Shown here piece after piece: positions 6,825 through 14,549 of a stretch of DNA of 64,000 bases (positions within the stretch are counted from its first letter, which is position 1; each line of letters starts with the position of its first letter). Under the pieces are notes generated by a model that did not search any database, had not been told where the DNA came from, and was given only the letters and a program-made list of their open reading frames with translations. The DNA is taken from contig JBLRWH010000002.1 of NCBI GenBank assembly GCA_047921395.1, positions 1 to 64,000 on the forward strand, written 5' to 3'. The DNA is from XN24 sp047921395. GTDB taxonomy: Bacteria > Pseudomonadota > Gammaproteobacteria > Steroidobacterales > XN24. The translations under genes and the position numbers were made by a program.

Positions 6825-8522
6825 ATGGTCGATCGTCTGGCTGACGTTGAGGCCCGACTGGCGGCCATCGAGTCACGCCTCAGCGCCATCGAAGGCGCGG
6901 GTCAAAGGACCGCGCGGATCCCCACGGAGGAAGCGATTTCTGGCGCGCCGCTCGCGGCCGGGTCGCTGGCAAGCGTGCCGACCTACCTGGGTCGCATCCT
7001 GCTGATCTTCGGCGGCGCGTACCTGCTGCGGGCGATCACGGACCTCGGCCTGTTGCCGACCTGGGCGGGCATCCCGCTCGGTGCAACCTATGCGTTGTTC
7101 TGGCTGTACATGGCCTACCGAAGTGCCGTCCACCAGCCCCGGCGCGGCAGCGCCCTCGTCTACGGCACCGTTTCGGTGTTCCTGGCGCTGCCCATCCTGA
7201 TCGAGGCGGTGACCCGCTTCCAGCTGCTGTCGGGGCCACAAAGCGCCATCGCGCTGGCCGTGTGCTGCGCGCTTTACCTGCTGGTCGGGGCGGTGCGTGA
7301 CCTGCGCGGACTCGCGTGGTTGAGCTCAGCCGGCGGGCTGCTGACCGCGGTGATCTTGTCGAAGGCCTCGGGCGCGGCAGTGCCATTCACCGAGTTCGGG
7401 CTCTTGCTGGGAGTGGCCACGCTGTGGGCCGCGTATCTGCGGCAGTGGCGGGGCCTGCAGTGGCTCGGCGCGGCCGGCGCCAACCTGGGTATCGTGGCCC
7501 TGGCCGTTGTAAGCGCCAATCCCAGTTGGGCCATCCAGCCACTCACGCCCTACCTGCTCGGGCTCGCGATGTGGGGCTCGTTCCTGCTGAGTTTTGCGGC
7601 GCGTTCACATCTACAGGGCCGTCCGCCAGGGGTCTTTGAGACCGTGCAAGCAATGGCCGCCAGCGCCATCGCATTTGTCGTCGCATTCCTCGCCTCGCGA
7701 TCGGGCGGCGCCGGGCTCGCCGCGTTCGGCATGATTGCCCTGGCGCTCGGCCTCGGCGCCTACGCCCTTGCGTTCACACCGGAGACGCGATCCGTCCGCG
7801 GCCGGAGCCACTACTTCTATTCCACCCTCGGGCTGGCGCTCCTGGTGGGCGGCAGCGCGCTGGTTTTCACACCGACAAAGGCGGCCGTGGCCTGGGCATT
7901 ACTGGCCGTCGGGCTGGCCTGGGCCAGCGGCCGGTACAAAAGGGTTTCGCTCAGCCTGCATTGCACGTTGCTGCTGTGTGCCGCGTGCGCGGGTTCCGGG
8001 GTGCTGACCACCGGTGTCATGGCCTTCGGCGGAGATCCCCTCGTGGCGTGGCCACCGCTGGTCGTAGCGGAGGTGGTGGTGGCTGCCGCCACGGTCTCGT
8101 GCCTGTTCATTCCGGTGGCTCAACGCTCCGAGCGCTGGGGTCCGCTGGCGATTCTGCCCCAGCTGGTCGTGTTGGCCCTGGCCGGCTGGAGCATCGGCGG
8201 CCTGATCGTGACCGCGCTGGCGCCGCTGCTGGCCGCAGTGCCGGGGCCATCCTCGGATCTCGGCAGGCTAGCCGCGCTGCGCACCGCCGTACTGGCGGCC
8301 TCCGCAGTCACCATGGCCATATCGAGCCGCCACTGGCGCTGGCCCGAGGCGCGCTGGCTCGCCTATCCGGTGCTCGTCCTGACCGGCATAAAGTTGCTCC
8401 TCGAGGATTTCCCGAGCGGCAGGCCGCTGACCCTGTTTATCGCCCTGGCCCTCGTTGGCGGCGCGCTGATTCTCGTGTCCAAGACGCTGCCCCGCGCCGG
8501 CGCACTGCACTCGGAAGCCTAG
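6825..8522 (+). CDS. Large polytopic membrane protein, DUF2339-like
   Basis: A 565-residue protein whose N-terminus has a short coiled-coil (LADVEARLAAIESRLSAIEG), then a segment LGRILLIFGGAYLLRAITD and roughly fifteen further hydrophobic helices with few charged residues. This architecture, heptad N-terminus followed by many TM segments, resembles the DUF2339 membrane family, although that family is usually longer; no function is known. AGGGGA lies 8 nt before the chosen ATG. It follows the NrfD gene by 35 bp on the same strand and may be co-transcribed, which hints at, but does not prove, a role with the electron-transfer module. Confidence 0.65.
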   Translation: MVDRLADVEARLAAIESRLSAIEGAGQRTARIPTEEAISGAPLAAGSLASVPTYLGRILLIFGGAYLLRAITDLGLLPTWAGIPLGATYALFWLYMAYRSAVHQPRRGSALVYGTVSVFLALPILIEAVTRFQLLSGPQSAIALAVCCALYLLVGAVRDLRGLAWLSSAGGLLTAVILSKASGAAVPFTEFGLLLGVATLWAAYLRQWRGLQWLGAAGANLGIVALAVVSANPSWAIQPLTPYLLGLAMWGSFLLSFAARSHLQGRPPGVFETVQAMAASAIAFVVAFLASRSGGAGLAAFGMIALALGLGAYALAFTPETRSVRGRSHYFYSTLGLALLVGGSALVFTPTKAAVAWALLAVGLAWASGRYKRVSLSLHCTLLLCAACAGSGVLTTGVMAFGGDPLVAWPPLVVAEVVVAAATVSCLFIPVAQRSERWGPLAILPQLVVLALAGWSIGGLIVTALAPLLAAVPGPSSDLGRLAALRTAVLAASAVTMAISSRHWRWPEARWLAYPVLVLTGIKLLLEDFPSGRPLTLFIALALVGGALILVSKTLPRAGALHSEA

Positions 8523-8526
8523 CCGG

Positions 8527-9507
8527 TCACCGGAGCCGCTCACCACAGACGGCGTGCAGCGCCTCCAGGTCCGCCTCCGCCAGGGCCACCGGGCGCGCGC
8601 GGCCGGGCTGCAGCTCACCGCCGTCATGCAGCATGGCGTTCATGACCGCGCCGGGGTCCGCGACGTGGTCGATAGCGAGCGCGTGGCCGAGCTCATGGGC
8701 GAGCACCCAGACGAGCTCGTCGTAGCTCTCCGCCCGGTAGACCTCGATGCGCCGGCCCTGGGTTCGGTCGTAGCTGTAGCGGCCCGACTCCACGGGACCG
8801 TCGGCGGCCGTCTCGTTGTAGCGCGCGACCCGCGACAGAAACTCCTCCGAGCGCTGCCTCAGGTCGGCGGCGCGCCGGTTATACGCGGCGATGTCGGCAT
8901 TCAGCGACTCGCCCGCGCGCTCGAGCTCGGCGACCTCGGCCTGCAATTGCAGGCGCTCCGCCTCGAGCGCGCGGCGCCGGGCATCCGTGGCCCGCTCCGG
9001 GCTCGTGTTCCAGTCCCTGACCTCGGCCTCGTGCGCCCGCACTCTCAGGGCCAAGGCCTCGCCGGCACGGTCGTGGGCCTGGCGGGAGACCTCGATGCGG
9101 TCGTTCCACCGCACGAGCGCCGCCTCCTCTTCCGCGAGCTGGCGCCGGTCCCGCTCAAGCCCGCCGCGCAGCGAGCGGCGCGTGTTGGCGGCCTGCTGGC
9201 GCTGGTCGAAGCGCAGCTCCACCGTCATCGCGAGGGGATGATCCGACTCGATGAACAGCAGCTGCCCCGTGGTCGACTGCCAGAGATTCGCGGCCTCGAC
9301 GAGCGCCGCAGTGACGGTAAAGCGGTCGAACTCGAAGCGCGCGTCGACCTCGCCGAGCACGTAGTGGACGGGAATGCCGCAGGCCGTGTGGGCAAAAGCG
9401 CGGTCCAGCGTGCCGGGCAGGTAGCCCATCCGCTCGAGTGCGAAGGCAAGCAGGGCCAAGACGGCCAGCAAGACCAGGAGCCTGTTGTGTCGTCGTCCGG
9501 CGGGCAT
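8527..9507 (-). CDS. Membrane-anchored matrixin-like (metzincin) protease with coiled-coil insert
   Basis: Predicted zinc metalloprotease of 326 residues. An N-terminal signal anchor (LLVLLAVLALLAFALERMGY) precedes a region starting CGIPVHYVLGEVDARF. A long charged helical stretch rich in Arg/Glu/Ala follows (about residues 100-230, likely coiled coil), and then the metzincin zinc motif HELGHALAIDH with a downstream MNAM, which fits a Met-turn. Three His ligands and the catalytic Glu are present. ATG at 9507 is chosen because the hydrophobic anchor follows it directly; upstream codons are Arg/Pro-rich noise. The nearest -10-like element (TATAAA, 9515-9520) is only 7 nt from the ATG. Substrate unknown; the periplasmic location is an inference. 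Confidence 0.8.
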   Translation of the reverse strand: MPAGRRHNRLLVLLAVLALLAFALERMGYLPGTLDRAFAHTACGIPVHYVLGEVDARFEFDRFTVTAALVEAANLWQSTTGQLLFIESDHPLAMTVELRFDQRQQAANTRRSLRGGLERDRRQLAEEEAALVRWNDRIEVSRQAHDRAGEALALRVRAHEAEVRDWNTSPERATDARRRALEAERLQLQAEVAELERAGESLNADIAAYNRRAADLRQRSEEFLSRVARYNETAADGPVESGRYSYDRTQGRRIEVYRAESYDELVWVLAHELGHALAIDHVADPGAVMNAMLHDGGELQPGRARPVALAEADLEALHAVCGERLR

Positions 9508-9563
9508 GCGCGCTTTTATACCAGAGGCTCCCGCCCGGGTGCGCCGCCGGTATAGTGGCGGCC

Positions 9564-10043
9564 ATGACCGTGCTGACGTGGCTCCTCGCCATCCTGCTCG
9601 TCGCGGCCGGCCTGGCCGGGCTCGTGCTGCCGGCCTTGCCGGGACCCCTGCTGCTGTTCGCGGGCCTGCTCCTGGCCGCCTGGGCCGAGCAGTTCGTGCA
9701 CGTGGGCGCCTGGACGCTGGTCGCGCTCGGCGTGATGGCGGCGCTCGCCTCGCTGGCGGATTTCGTCGCCGGCGCCTTCGGCGCGAAGCGCTACGGCGCA
9801 TCGCCCCGTTCGGTCGCGGGCGCGGCGCTCGGCGCCCTCGTGGGGATCTTCTTCGGGTTGCCCGGCCTGCTGCTCGGCCCATTCATCGGTGCGCTGCTGG
9901 GGGAGCTGTCCGCCCGCCGGGACCTCGCGGCCGCAGGGCGCGCCGGCTGGGGTGCCACCATCGGCCTCGTGCTGGGCACGGCCGCCAAGCTCGCGCTGGG
10001 GTTCGCGATGGTCGGCCTGTTCCTGGTGGTGCGATTCTTCTGA
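9564..10043 (+). CDS. DUF456 family membrane protein
   Basis: Hydrophobic protein of 159 residues with about four to five membrane segments. It begins TVLTWLLAILLVAAGLAGLVLPALPGPLLLF, with the VLPALPGP signature of DUF456, and has Gly-rich loops (GALVGIFFGLPGLLLGPFIGA) typical of that family. No biochemical function is established. The ATG at 9564 follows a TATAGT hexamer (9551-9556) by 7 nt with no ribosome-binding site between, so the mRNA may be leaderless. It is divergent from the metzincin gene with 56 bp between the starts. Confidence 0.8.
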   Translation: MTVLTWLLAILLVAAGLAGLVLPALPGPLLLFAGLLLAAWAEQFVHVGAWTLVALGVMAALASLADFVAGAFGAKRYGASPRSVAGAALGALVGIFFGLPGLLLGPFIGALLGELSARRDLAAAGRAGWGATIGLVLGTAAKLALGFAMVGLFLVVRFF

Positions 10044-10079
10044 GCCGCGAGGGAATCGCGCGTCCAGGCATCGATTCAA

Positions 10080-10156
10080 TGGCGCGCCCGACTGGATTCG
10101 AACCAGTGACCTTTGGCTTCGGAGGCCAACACTCTATCCAACTGAGCTACGGGCGC
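10080..10156 (-). tRNA. tRNA-Arg (anticodon CCG)
   Basis: The minus strand folds into a full cloverleaf. The acceptor GCGCCCG pairs with CGGGCGC, the discriminator is G and the CCA end is encoded. The D-arm contains AGCTCAGTTGGATAGAGT. The anticodon stem TTGGC/GCCAA encloses the loop CTCCGAA, giving anticodon CCG, and the T-arm contains GGTTCGAATCC. It closely resembles the E. coli tRNA-Arg(CCG), which reads CGG codons. It stands alone between the DUF456 and cytochrome c5 genes. Confidence 0.97.
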
Positions 10157-10247
10157 ACTCGGGGAAGCGGCGAATGATACCGGCATCCCCCGACAGCGTC
10201 CACGCGGCCGAAGCAGGGGGCCGCGCCGACGGTTCGCGGACCGGCGT

Positions 10248-10296
10248 TTGGCGGCCCCGGGGCGAGCCCCTATAATCCGCGCTTCCCCGGGGCCGC
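10248..10296 (+). promoter_or_regulatory. Sigma-70-type promoter framed by a perfect 12-bp inverted repeat
   Basis: TTGGCG (10248-10253), a 17-nt spacer and TATAAT (10271-10276) form a strong promoter reading into the cytochrome c5 gene. Arms GCGGCCCCGGGG (10251-10262) and CCCCGGGGCCGC (10285-10296) are perfect inverted repeats with a 22-nt centre holding the -10 box. The dyad could be a regulator site, or could fold as a hairpin in a read-through transcript. Confidence 0.65.
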
Positions 10297-10336
10297 GAGC
10301 CTGGACCCGGCATGCGGACCTGGAGAGGACACGGCG

Positions 10337-10882
10337 TTGAGCGAAGAGACGGATCGCAAGTTTTTCGAGACCTTCATGCTGGTGCTCGGCATCCTGGTGG
10401 TGATTTCCATCGCCATCTACTTCCTGGCGTCCGCGCTCGCGGGCCGCACCCAGGTGGCCCACCAGAAAGCCGAGCCGGCCTTCCAGGCGAAGATCGAGGA
10501 ACGCATCCGCCCCGTGAGCCAGGTCGCGATCGCCGGCCAGGACAACAGCGGGCTACGCGACCCGGGCGGCGTGGCGCCCGCCGCGATGGCGCCGCCGCCG
10601 TCGGCGGCCGCCAGCGGCACCGCCGAACTCGACGGCGAGGGGGTCTACAAGGCGGCCTGCACGGCCTGCCACGGCATGGGCATCGCGGGCGCGCCGAAGA
10701 CCGGTGACGCCGATGCCTGGGGGCCGCGCATCGACAAGGGCATCGACACCCTCGTGCAGCACGCGATCGAGGGCTTCCAGGGCGAGGCCGGCTACATGCC
10801 GCCGCGCGGCGGGAACGCCAGCCTGAGCGACGCGCAGGTCCGCGACGCCGTGCAGCACATGGTGGACGCCCTCGGAGGCTAA
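10337..10882 (+). CDS. Membrane-anchored cytochrome c5-type monoheme protein
   Basis: Electron carrier of 181 residues. A single N-terminal anchor (FMLVLGILVVISIAIYFLASALAG) is followed by a roughly 60-residue Ala/Pro-rich linker, then a cytochrome domain with CTACHGMGIAGAPKTGDADAW, the c5/c555 sequence context, and a Met-containing GYMPPRGG loop for the distal ligand. The start codon is TTG at 10337, chosen because GGAGAGGA lies 7 nt upstream and the anchor follows immediately; no ATG gives a sensible N-terminus. It is probably membrane-bound facing the periplasm and is transcribed from the promoter at 10248-10276. Confidence 0.88.
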   Translation: MSEETDRKFFETFMLVLGILVVISIAIYFLASALAGRTQVAHQKAEPAFQAKIEERIRPVSQVAIAGQDNSGLRDPGGVAPAAMAPPPSAAASGTAELDGEGVYKAACTACHGMGIAGAPKTGDADAWGPRIDKGIDTLVQHAIEGFQGEAGYMPPRGGNASLSDAQVRDAVQHMVDALGG

Positions 10883-10893
10883 GGGCTTAGACC

Positions 10894-12897
10894 CTAGTCG
10901 TCGCCCAGCATCGATCGGAGGCCCGCGATCGCGCTGTGCGCGCGGGCCTTCGTTTCTTCCGGGCTCAGCTCCACCCGCCCCTCCCACTCCAGCGCCTCGG
11001 CCGGCAGTTCCTCGAGGAAACGGCTCGGCGTGCATTCCAGGATCTCGCCGAAGCGCTTGCGCCGCCGCGCATAACTCATGAACAGCCGCTGCTGCGCACG
11101 CGTGATCCCCACGTAGGCGAGGCGCCGCTCCTCCTCGAGGCCGGGCCCTTCCAGGTTCGCGCGATGCGGCAGCAGCTCTTCCTCGCAACCGGCCAGGAAC
11201 ACGGTAGGGAATTCCAGCCCCTTGGCCGCGTGCAACGTCATGAGCCGGACGCGGTCGTCCGTATCGTCGCCCGATTGCCGGTCGAGCATGTCCATCAGCG
11301 ACAGCTTGCGCAGCGCGTCGGCCAGCGTGGGCTCGTCCTCGCCACGCGACGCGCGCCCCAGCCAGTCGAGCAGCTCGGCGAGGTTCTCGTTGGCCGTCTC
11401 CGCCTGGCGCGGGTCGCGGGCGTTCTCGAACAGCCAGTCGCGGTAGCCGAGTTCCTCGATGAGCTCCCGCGCGAGCTCGTCCACCGGGGCGCCACCCTCG
11501 GCCTCGTCGCCCAGCTCGATCATGCGCCGCGCGAAGCCGTGCAGCCGCTCGACCGTGCGCGACGGCAGGACGCTGTGCAGCCCGGCCTCCAGGCAGGCTG
11601 CGAGGAGGCCCAGGCCCCGGCTGGAGGCCCAGTCGCCGAGTTTCTCGAGCGTGACGGTGCCGATCTCGCGGCGCGGCACGTTGACGATCCTGAGGAACGC
11701 GGCGTCGTCGTCCGGGTTGGCGATGACACGCAGGTAGGCGAGGACGTCCTTGACCTCGGCGCGGTCGAAGAACGAGGTCCCGCCGGTCACCGAGTAGGGA
11801 ATCTCCAGCGTGCGCAGCGCCTGCTCGAACGGCCGCGCCTGGAAGTTGCCCCGGTACAGCACGGCGAAATCACGCCATTCGCCGCCGCGCTCCATGCGCA
11901 GCCGCATGATCTCCATCGCCACGCGGTCGGCCTCGTCGGGCCCGTCGCGCGCGACCAGCACCCGGATGCGGTCGCCGGGCCCGTGAGCGCTCCAGAGGCG
12001 CTTTTCGAACAGGTGCGGGTTGTTGGCGATCAGGTCGTTGGCCGCCGCCAGGATGCGCCCCGAGGAGCGGTAGTTCTGCTCCAGCTTGATGACCCTGAGC
12101 GCCGGGTAGTCGGTCGCGAGGCTCTTGAGGTTGTCGGGACGTGCGCCGCGCCACGCGTAGATCGACTGGTCGTCGTCGCCGACCACGGTGAACGCCCCGC
12201 GCGCCCCGACGAGCTGGCCCATCAGCTGGTACTGCGCGAAGTTGGTGTCCTGGTACTCGTCGCCCAGCATGTACTGGATCCGGTCCTGCCAGGCCTCGAG
12301 CACCTTCGGCAGCTCGCGGAACAGGAACACCGGGCGCGCGATCAGGTCGTCGAAGTCCAGCGCGTTGTAGGCCTGCAGGGCCCGCTGGTAAGCCGAGTAC
12401 TGGCGCGCGCGGGCCTGCTCGAGCGCGTCGGCCGCGCCCGCCAGCGCCGCCTCGGGCGTCACCAGCTCGCTCTTCCAGGCGGAAAAGGCCGCGCACGCGC
12501 CGTCGATGGCGCCCTCGGTATCGGCGTTGTCGTTCTTCAGCAGCTCCTTCACCAGGTTGCGGCTGTCGTGGGCATCGAAGATCGTGAAGCCGCGCTTGTA
12601 GCCGAGGTTGCCGTATTCGCGGCGCAGGATATTCAGGCCGAGGGTGTGAAAGGTGGACACCTTGAGCGCCTTCGCGGTCCCGGCGTCCAGCAGCGCCCCG
12701 ACGCGCTGGCGCATCTCGCGCGCCGCCTTGTTGGTGAAGGTCACCGCGGCGATGCCATAGGCCGGCACGCCGCCCGCCACCAGCGCGGCGATCTTCTGCG
12801 TGATGACCCGCGTCTTGCCGCTGCCGGCGCCGGCAAGCACAAGGAGGGGACCGGCCGTGTAACGCACGGCCTCGAGCTGGGCGGGATTCAGGGACAT
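10894..12897 (-). CDS. rep: ATP-dependent DNA helicase Rep
   Basis: Superfamily-1 3'-5' helicase that helps replication forks pass protein barriers. The 667-residue product starts SLNPAQLEAVRYTAGPLLVL, has the Walker A AGAGSGKT (22-29), the FTNKAAREM motif, a Walker B-region DEYQDTN, VGDDDQSIYAWRGA, the QNYRSS motif, and motif VI VGITRAQQRLF. The N-terminal sequence and length (E. coli Rep 673) favour Rep over UvrD or PcrA, which have longer C-termini. It reads toward the cytochrome c5 gene, whose stop lies 12 bp from its own. The Walker B is DEYQD, as in some Rep proteins, rather than DEFQD. Confidence 0.93.
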   Translation of the reverse strand: MSLNPAQLEAVRYTAGPLLVLAGAGSGKTRVITQKIAALVAGGVPAYGIAAVTFTNKAAREMRQRVGALLDAGTAKALKVSTFHTLGLNILRREYGNLGYKRGFTIFDAHDSRNLVKELLKNDNADTEGAIDGACAAFSAWKSELVTPEAALAGAADALEQARARQYSAYQRALQAYNALDFDDLIARPVFLFRELPKVLEAWQDRIQYMLGDEYQDTNFAQYQLMGQLVGARGAFTVVGDDDQSIYAWRGARPDNLKSLATDYPALRVIKLEQNYRSSGRILAAANDLIANNPHLFEKRLWSAHGPGDRIRVLVARDGPDEADRVAMEIMRLRMERGGEWRDFAVLYRGNFQARPFEQALRTLEIPYSVTGGTSFFDRAEVKDVLAYLRVIANPDDDAAFLRIVNVPRREIGTVTLEKLGDWASSRGLGLLAACLEAGLHSVLPSRTVERLHGFARRMIELGDEAEGGAPVDELARELIEELGYRDWLFENARDPRQAETANENLAELLDWLGRASRGEDEPTLADALRKLSLMDMLDRQSGDDTDDRVRLMTLHAAKGLEFPTVFLAGCEEELLPHRANLEGPGLEEERRLAYVGITRAQQRLFMSYARRRKRFGEILECTPSRFLEELPAEALEWEGRVELSPEETKARAHSAIAGLRSMLGDD

Positions 12898-12994
12898 GGG
12901 CGGGCGTCGTGTCCGGGGAGGGCGGGACTATACCGGAATGCCGCCCTGCCGGAATGCCGCCCTGCCGGAGTCCGGCCCGCCGCTGCCCGGTCCG

Positions 12995-13201
12995 TCAATC
13001 GACGCCGAGCAGGACCTCGGAAGCCTTGATGATCACGCGGACCGCCTTGCCCTCTTCGAGGGCGAGGTCATTCACCGCATCGGTGGTGATCATGGAAGTG
13101 ATCGCATGGCCGCCGATATCGACGACGACCTGGCTGTTCACCGGCCCCGTCTTGATTTCCTTGACGCGGCCTTCGAGTACGTTGCGTGCACTGATTTTCA
13201 T
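12995..13201 (-). CDS. mop: Molbindin, single TOBE-domain molybdate/tungstate-binding protein (Mop)
   Basis: A 68-residue cytoplasmic protein made of one TOBE (Mop) domain: MKISARNVLEGRVKEI at the N-terminus, NSQVVVDIGG in the middle and VIIKASEVLLGVD at the end. Such proteins form hexamers that bind and buffer molybdate or tungstate. AAGGAACA lies 6 nt before the ATG at 13201. The gene is divergent from a Mol-type ABC transporter and near modA, so its context is molybdenum/tungsten homeostasis. It has no ModE-type DNA-binding domain. Confidence 0.9.
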   Translation of the reverse strand: MKISARNVLEGRVKEIKTGPVNSQVVVDIGGHAITSMITTDAVNDLALEEGKAVRVIIKASEVLLGVD

Positions 13202-13324
13202 GGGTGTTCCTTCTGTGATTGAGCTGCGTGAACCAGACGCAGCCAAGAGTGACTCACCATGATCCTCGCCATGGGACCGGCCCGCAACTGCCATCCGGCG
13301 AGCCGGCGTGCGCGCGGGGCCGTC

Positions 13325-13347
13325 GCGTAATTTAAGACATTTTATGC
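13325..13347. promoter_or_regulatory. AT-rich imperfect dyad in the mop/mol divergent region
   Basis: GCGTAA (13325-13330) and TTATGC (13342-13347) form a dyad with one mismatch and an AT-rich 11-nt centre, in a 292-bp divergent region that is otherwise GC-rich and free of genes. A ModE-like operator is possible in this position, but the match to the known ModE consensus is weak. No molybdenum-cofactor riboswitch fold was recognised. Confidence 0.3.
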
Positions 13348-13493
13348 AGCAGGACAGACACCAGGCCGGCCGGCAAACTATCTTGAACGCGACGGGCATG
13401 GTTAGTATGGGTTGGTCGTCCGGCGGGCGGCGCGCCAACTGCGTGTAGCGCCGAGGCCCATCGTCTGCACTCCATCCGGGAAACTAACGCGTG

Positions 13494-14549
13494 ATGAAGC
13501 ACGTCACCCTGTTCCGCGCGGCCTTGCTCGCCCTCGCCCTCGCCCTGCTCGCCGCGGCGCCGGCAGCGGCCCGGCCCGTCGTGGACAGCGCCGGCCGCAC
13601 CGTCGAGGTGCCCGACGAGATCCGGACCGTGTACGCCGCCGGGGCGCCGGCGTCGGTGCTGGTCTATGTCGTCCGGCCGGAGGTGCTGGCCGGCTGGCCG
13701 CGCGCGATCCGGCCGGAGGAAGCCCCTTATATCGCGGCCCCCTTCCGCGCCTTGCCGGAGACGGGCCTGCTCACCGGCCGTGGCGGCGACGCGAATCTCG
13801 AGCGGGTGTTGCAGATTCGGCCCGACCTGATCATCGACTTCGGCTCGGTGCGCAACACGTTCATCGATCTCGCCGATCGCGTGCAACGACAGACCGGCAT
13901 CCCCTACCTGCTGATCGACGGGCGCCTTGGGGCGACCCCGGAGGCGCTGCGGCTGGTCGGCGAGGTGCTGGGCGTGCCCGAGCGCGGCGAACGGCTGGCG
14001 CGGGACGTCGAGGCGATGCTCGAACGGCTCGACGGCATCCTGGACGAGACGCCGGAGACCGAGCGGCCGCGCGTCTACCTCGCACGCGGCCCCGACGGGC
14101 TCGAAACCGGGCTGAAGGGCTCGATCAATACCGAGATCATCGAGCGCGCCGGGGGCCGTAACGTGGCCGACCCCGGCGACGGCCGCCGCGGCCTCGTGCA
14201 GGCTTCCATCGAGCAGGTCCTGGTCGCCAACCCCGAGGTCATCCTCACCTGGGACCGGAACTTTTACGCCAGGGTGCTCGAGGACCCGCTATGGGCCCCC
14301 ATCCAGGCGGTGCGCGAAGGACGTGTCTACCTGGCCCCGACCGCCCCGTTCGGCTGGATCGACCGGCCGCCCTCGCTGAACCGGTTGATGGGACTGCGCT
14401 GGCTCGCCGGGCTGTTCTATCCGGATCTCTGGGACCGTGACCTGCGCGAAGAGACACGGGCCTTCTACCACCTGTACTACCATGTGCAGCTCGCCGACGA
14501 GGATCTGGACAGGCTGCTGGAATGGAGCGAGGGAAGACCGCCGCGATGA
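13494..14549 (+). CDS. Periplasmic substrate-binding protein of a MolA/BtuF-type ABC transporter
   Basis: A 351-residue TroA/helical-backbone binding protein. A signal peptide (ALLALALALLAAAPAAA) precedes the domain opening RPVVDSAGRTVEVPDEIRTV and the LERVLQIRPDLIIDFG motif of BtuF/FhuD/MolA proteins. It also has VQASIEQVLVANPEVILTWD and a C-terminal SLNRLMGLRWLAGLFYP helix. Binding proteins of this shape carry B12, iron-siderophores or, as in Haemophilus MolA, molybdate/tungstate. The neighbouring mop and modA genes favour the oxyanion. GTG at 13491 is an alternative start. It overlaps the permease gene by ATGA. Confidence 0.82.
   Translation: MKHVTLFRAALLALALALLAAAPAAARPVVDSAGRTVEVPDEIRTVYAAGAPASVLVYVVRPEVLAGWPRAIRPEEAPYIAAPFRALPETGLLTGRGGDANLERVLQIRPDLIIDFGSVRNTFIDLADRVQRQTGIPYLLIDGRLGATPEALRLVGEVLGVPERGERLARDVEAMLERLDGILDETPETERPRVYLARGPDGLETGLKGSINTEIIERAGGRNVADPGDGRRGLVQASIEQVLVANPEVILTWDRNFYARVLEDPLWAPIQAVREGRVYLAPTAPFGWIDRPPSLNRLMGLRWLAGLFYPDLWDRDLREETRAFYHLYYHVQLADEDLDRLLEWSEGRPPR

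Noticed and set aside
10080..10156. tRNA-Arg as an integration site of a genomic island
   Set aside because: No integrase and no repeat of the tRNA 3' end was seen in the flanking sequence.
10936..13029. 697-codon open frame antisense to rep
   Set aside because: Amino-acid content is Arg/Ala/Gly/Val noise with no motifs; high-GC genes commonly have long antisense frames. rep itself is certain.
13202..13493. Molybdenum-cofactor riboswitch before the mol genes
   Set aside because: No matching helix arrangement could be drawn; only one weak AT-rich dyad is present.
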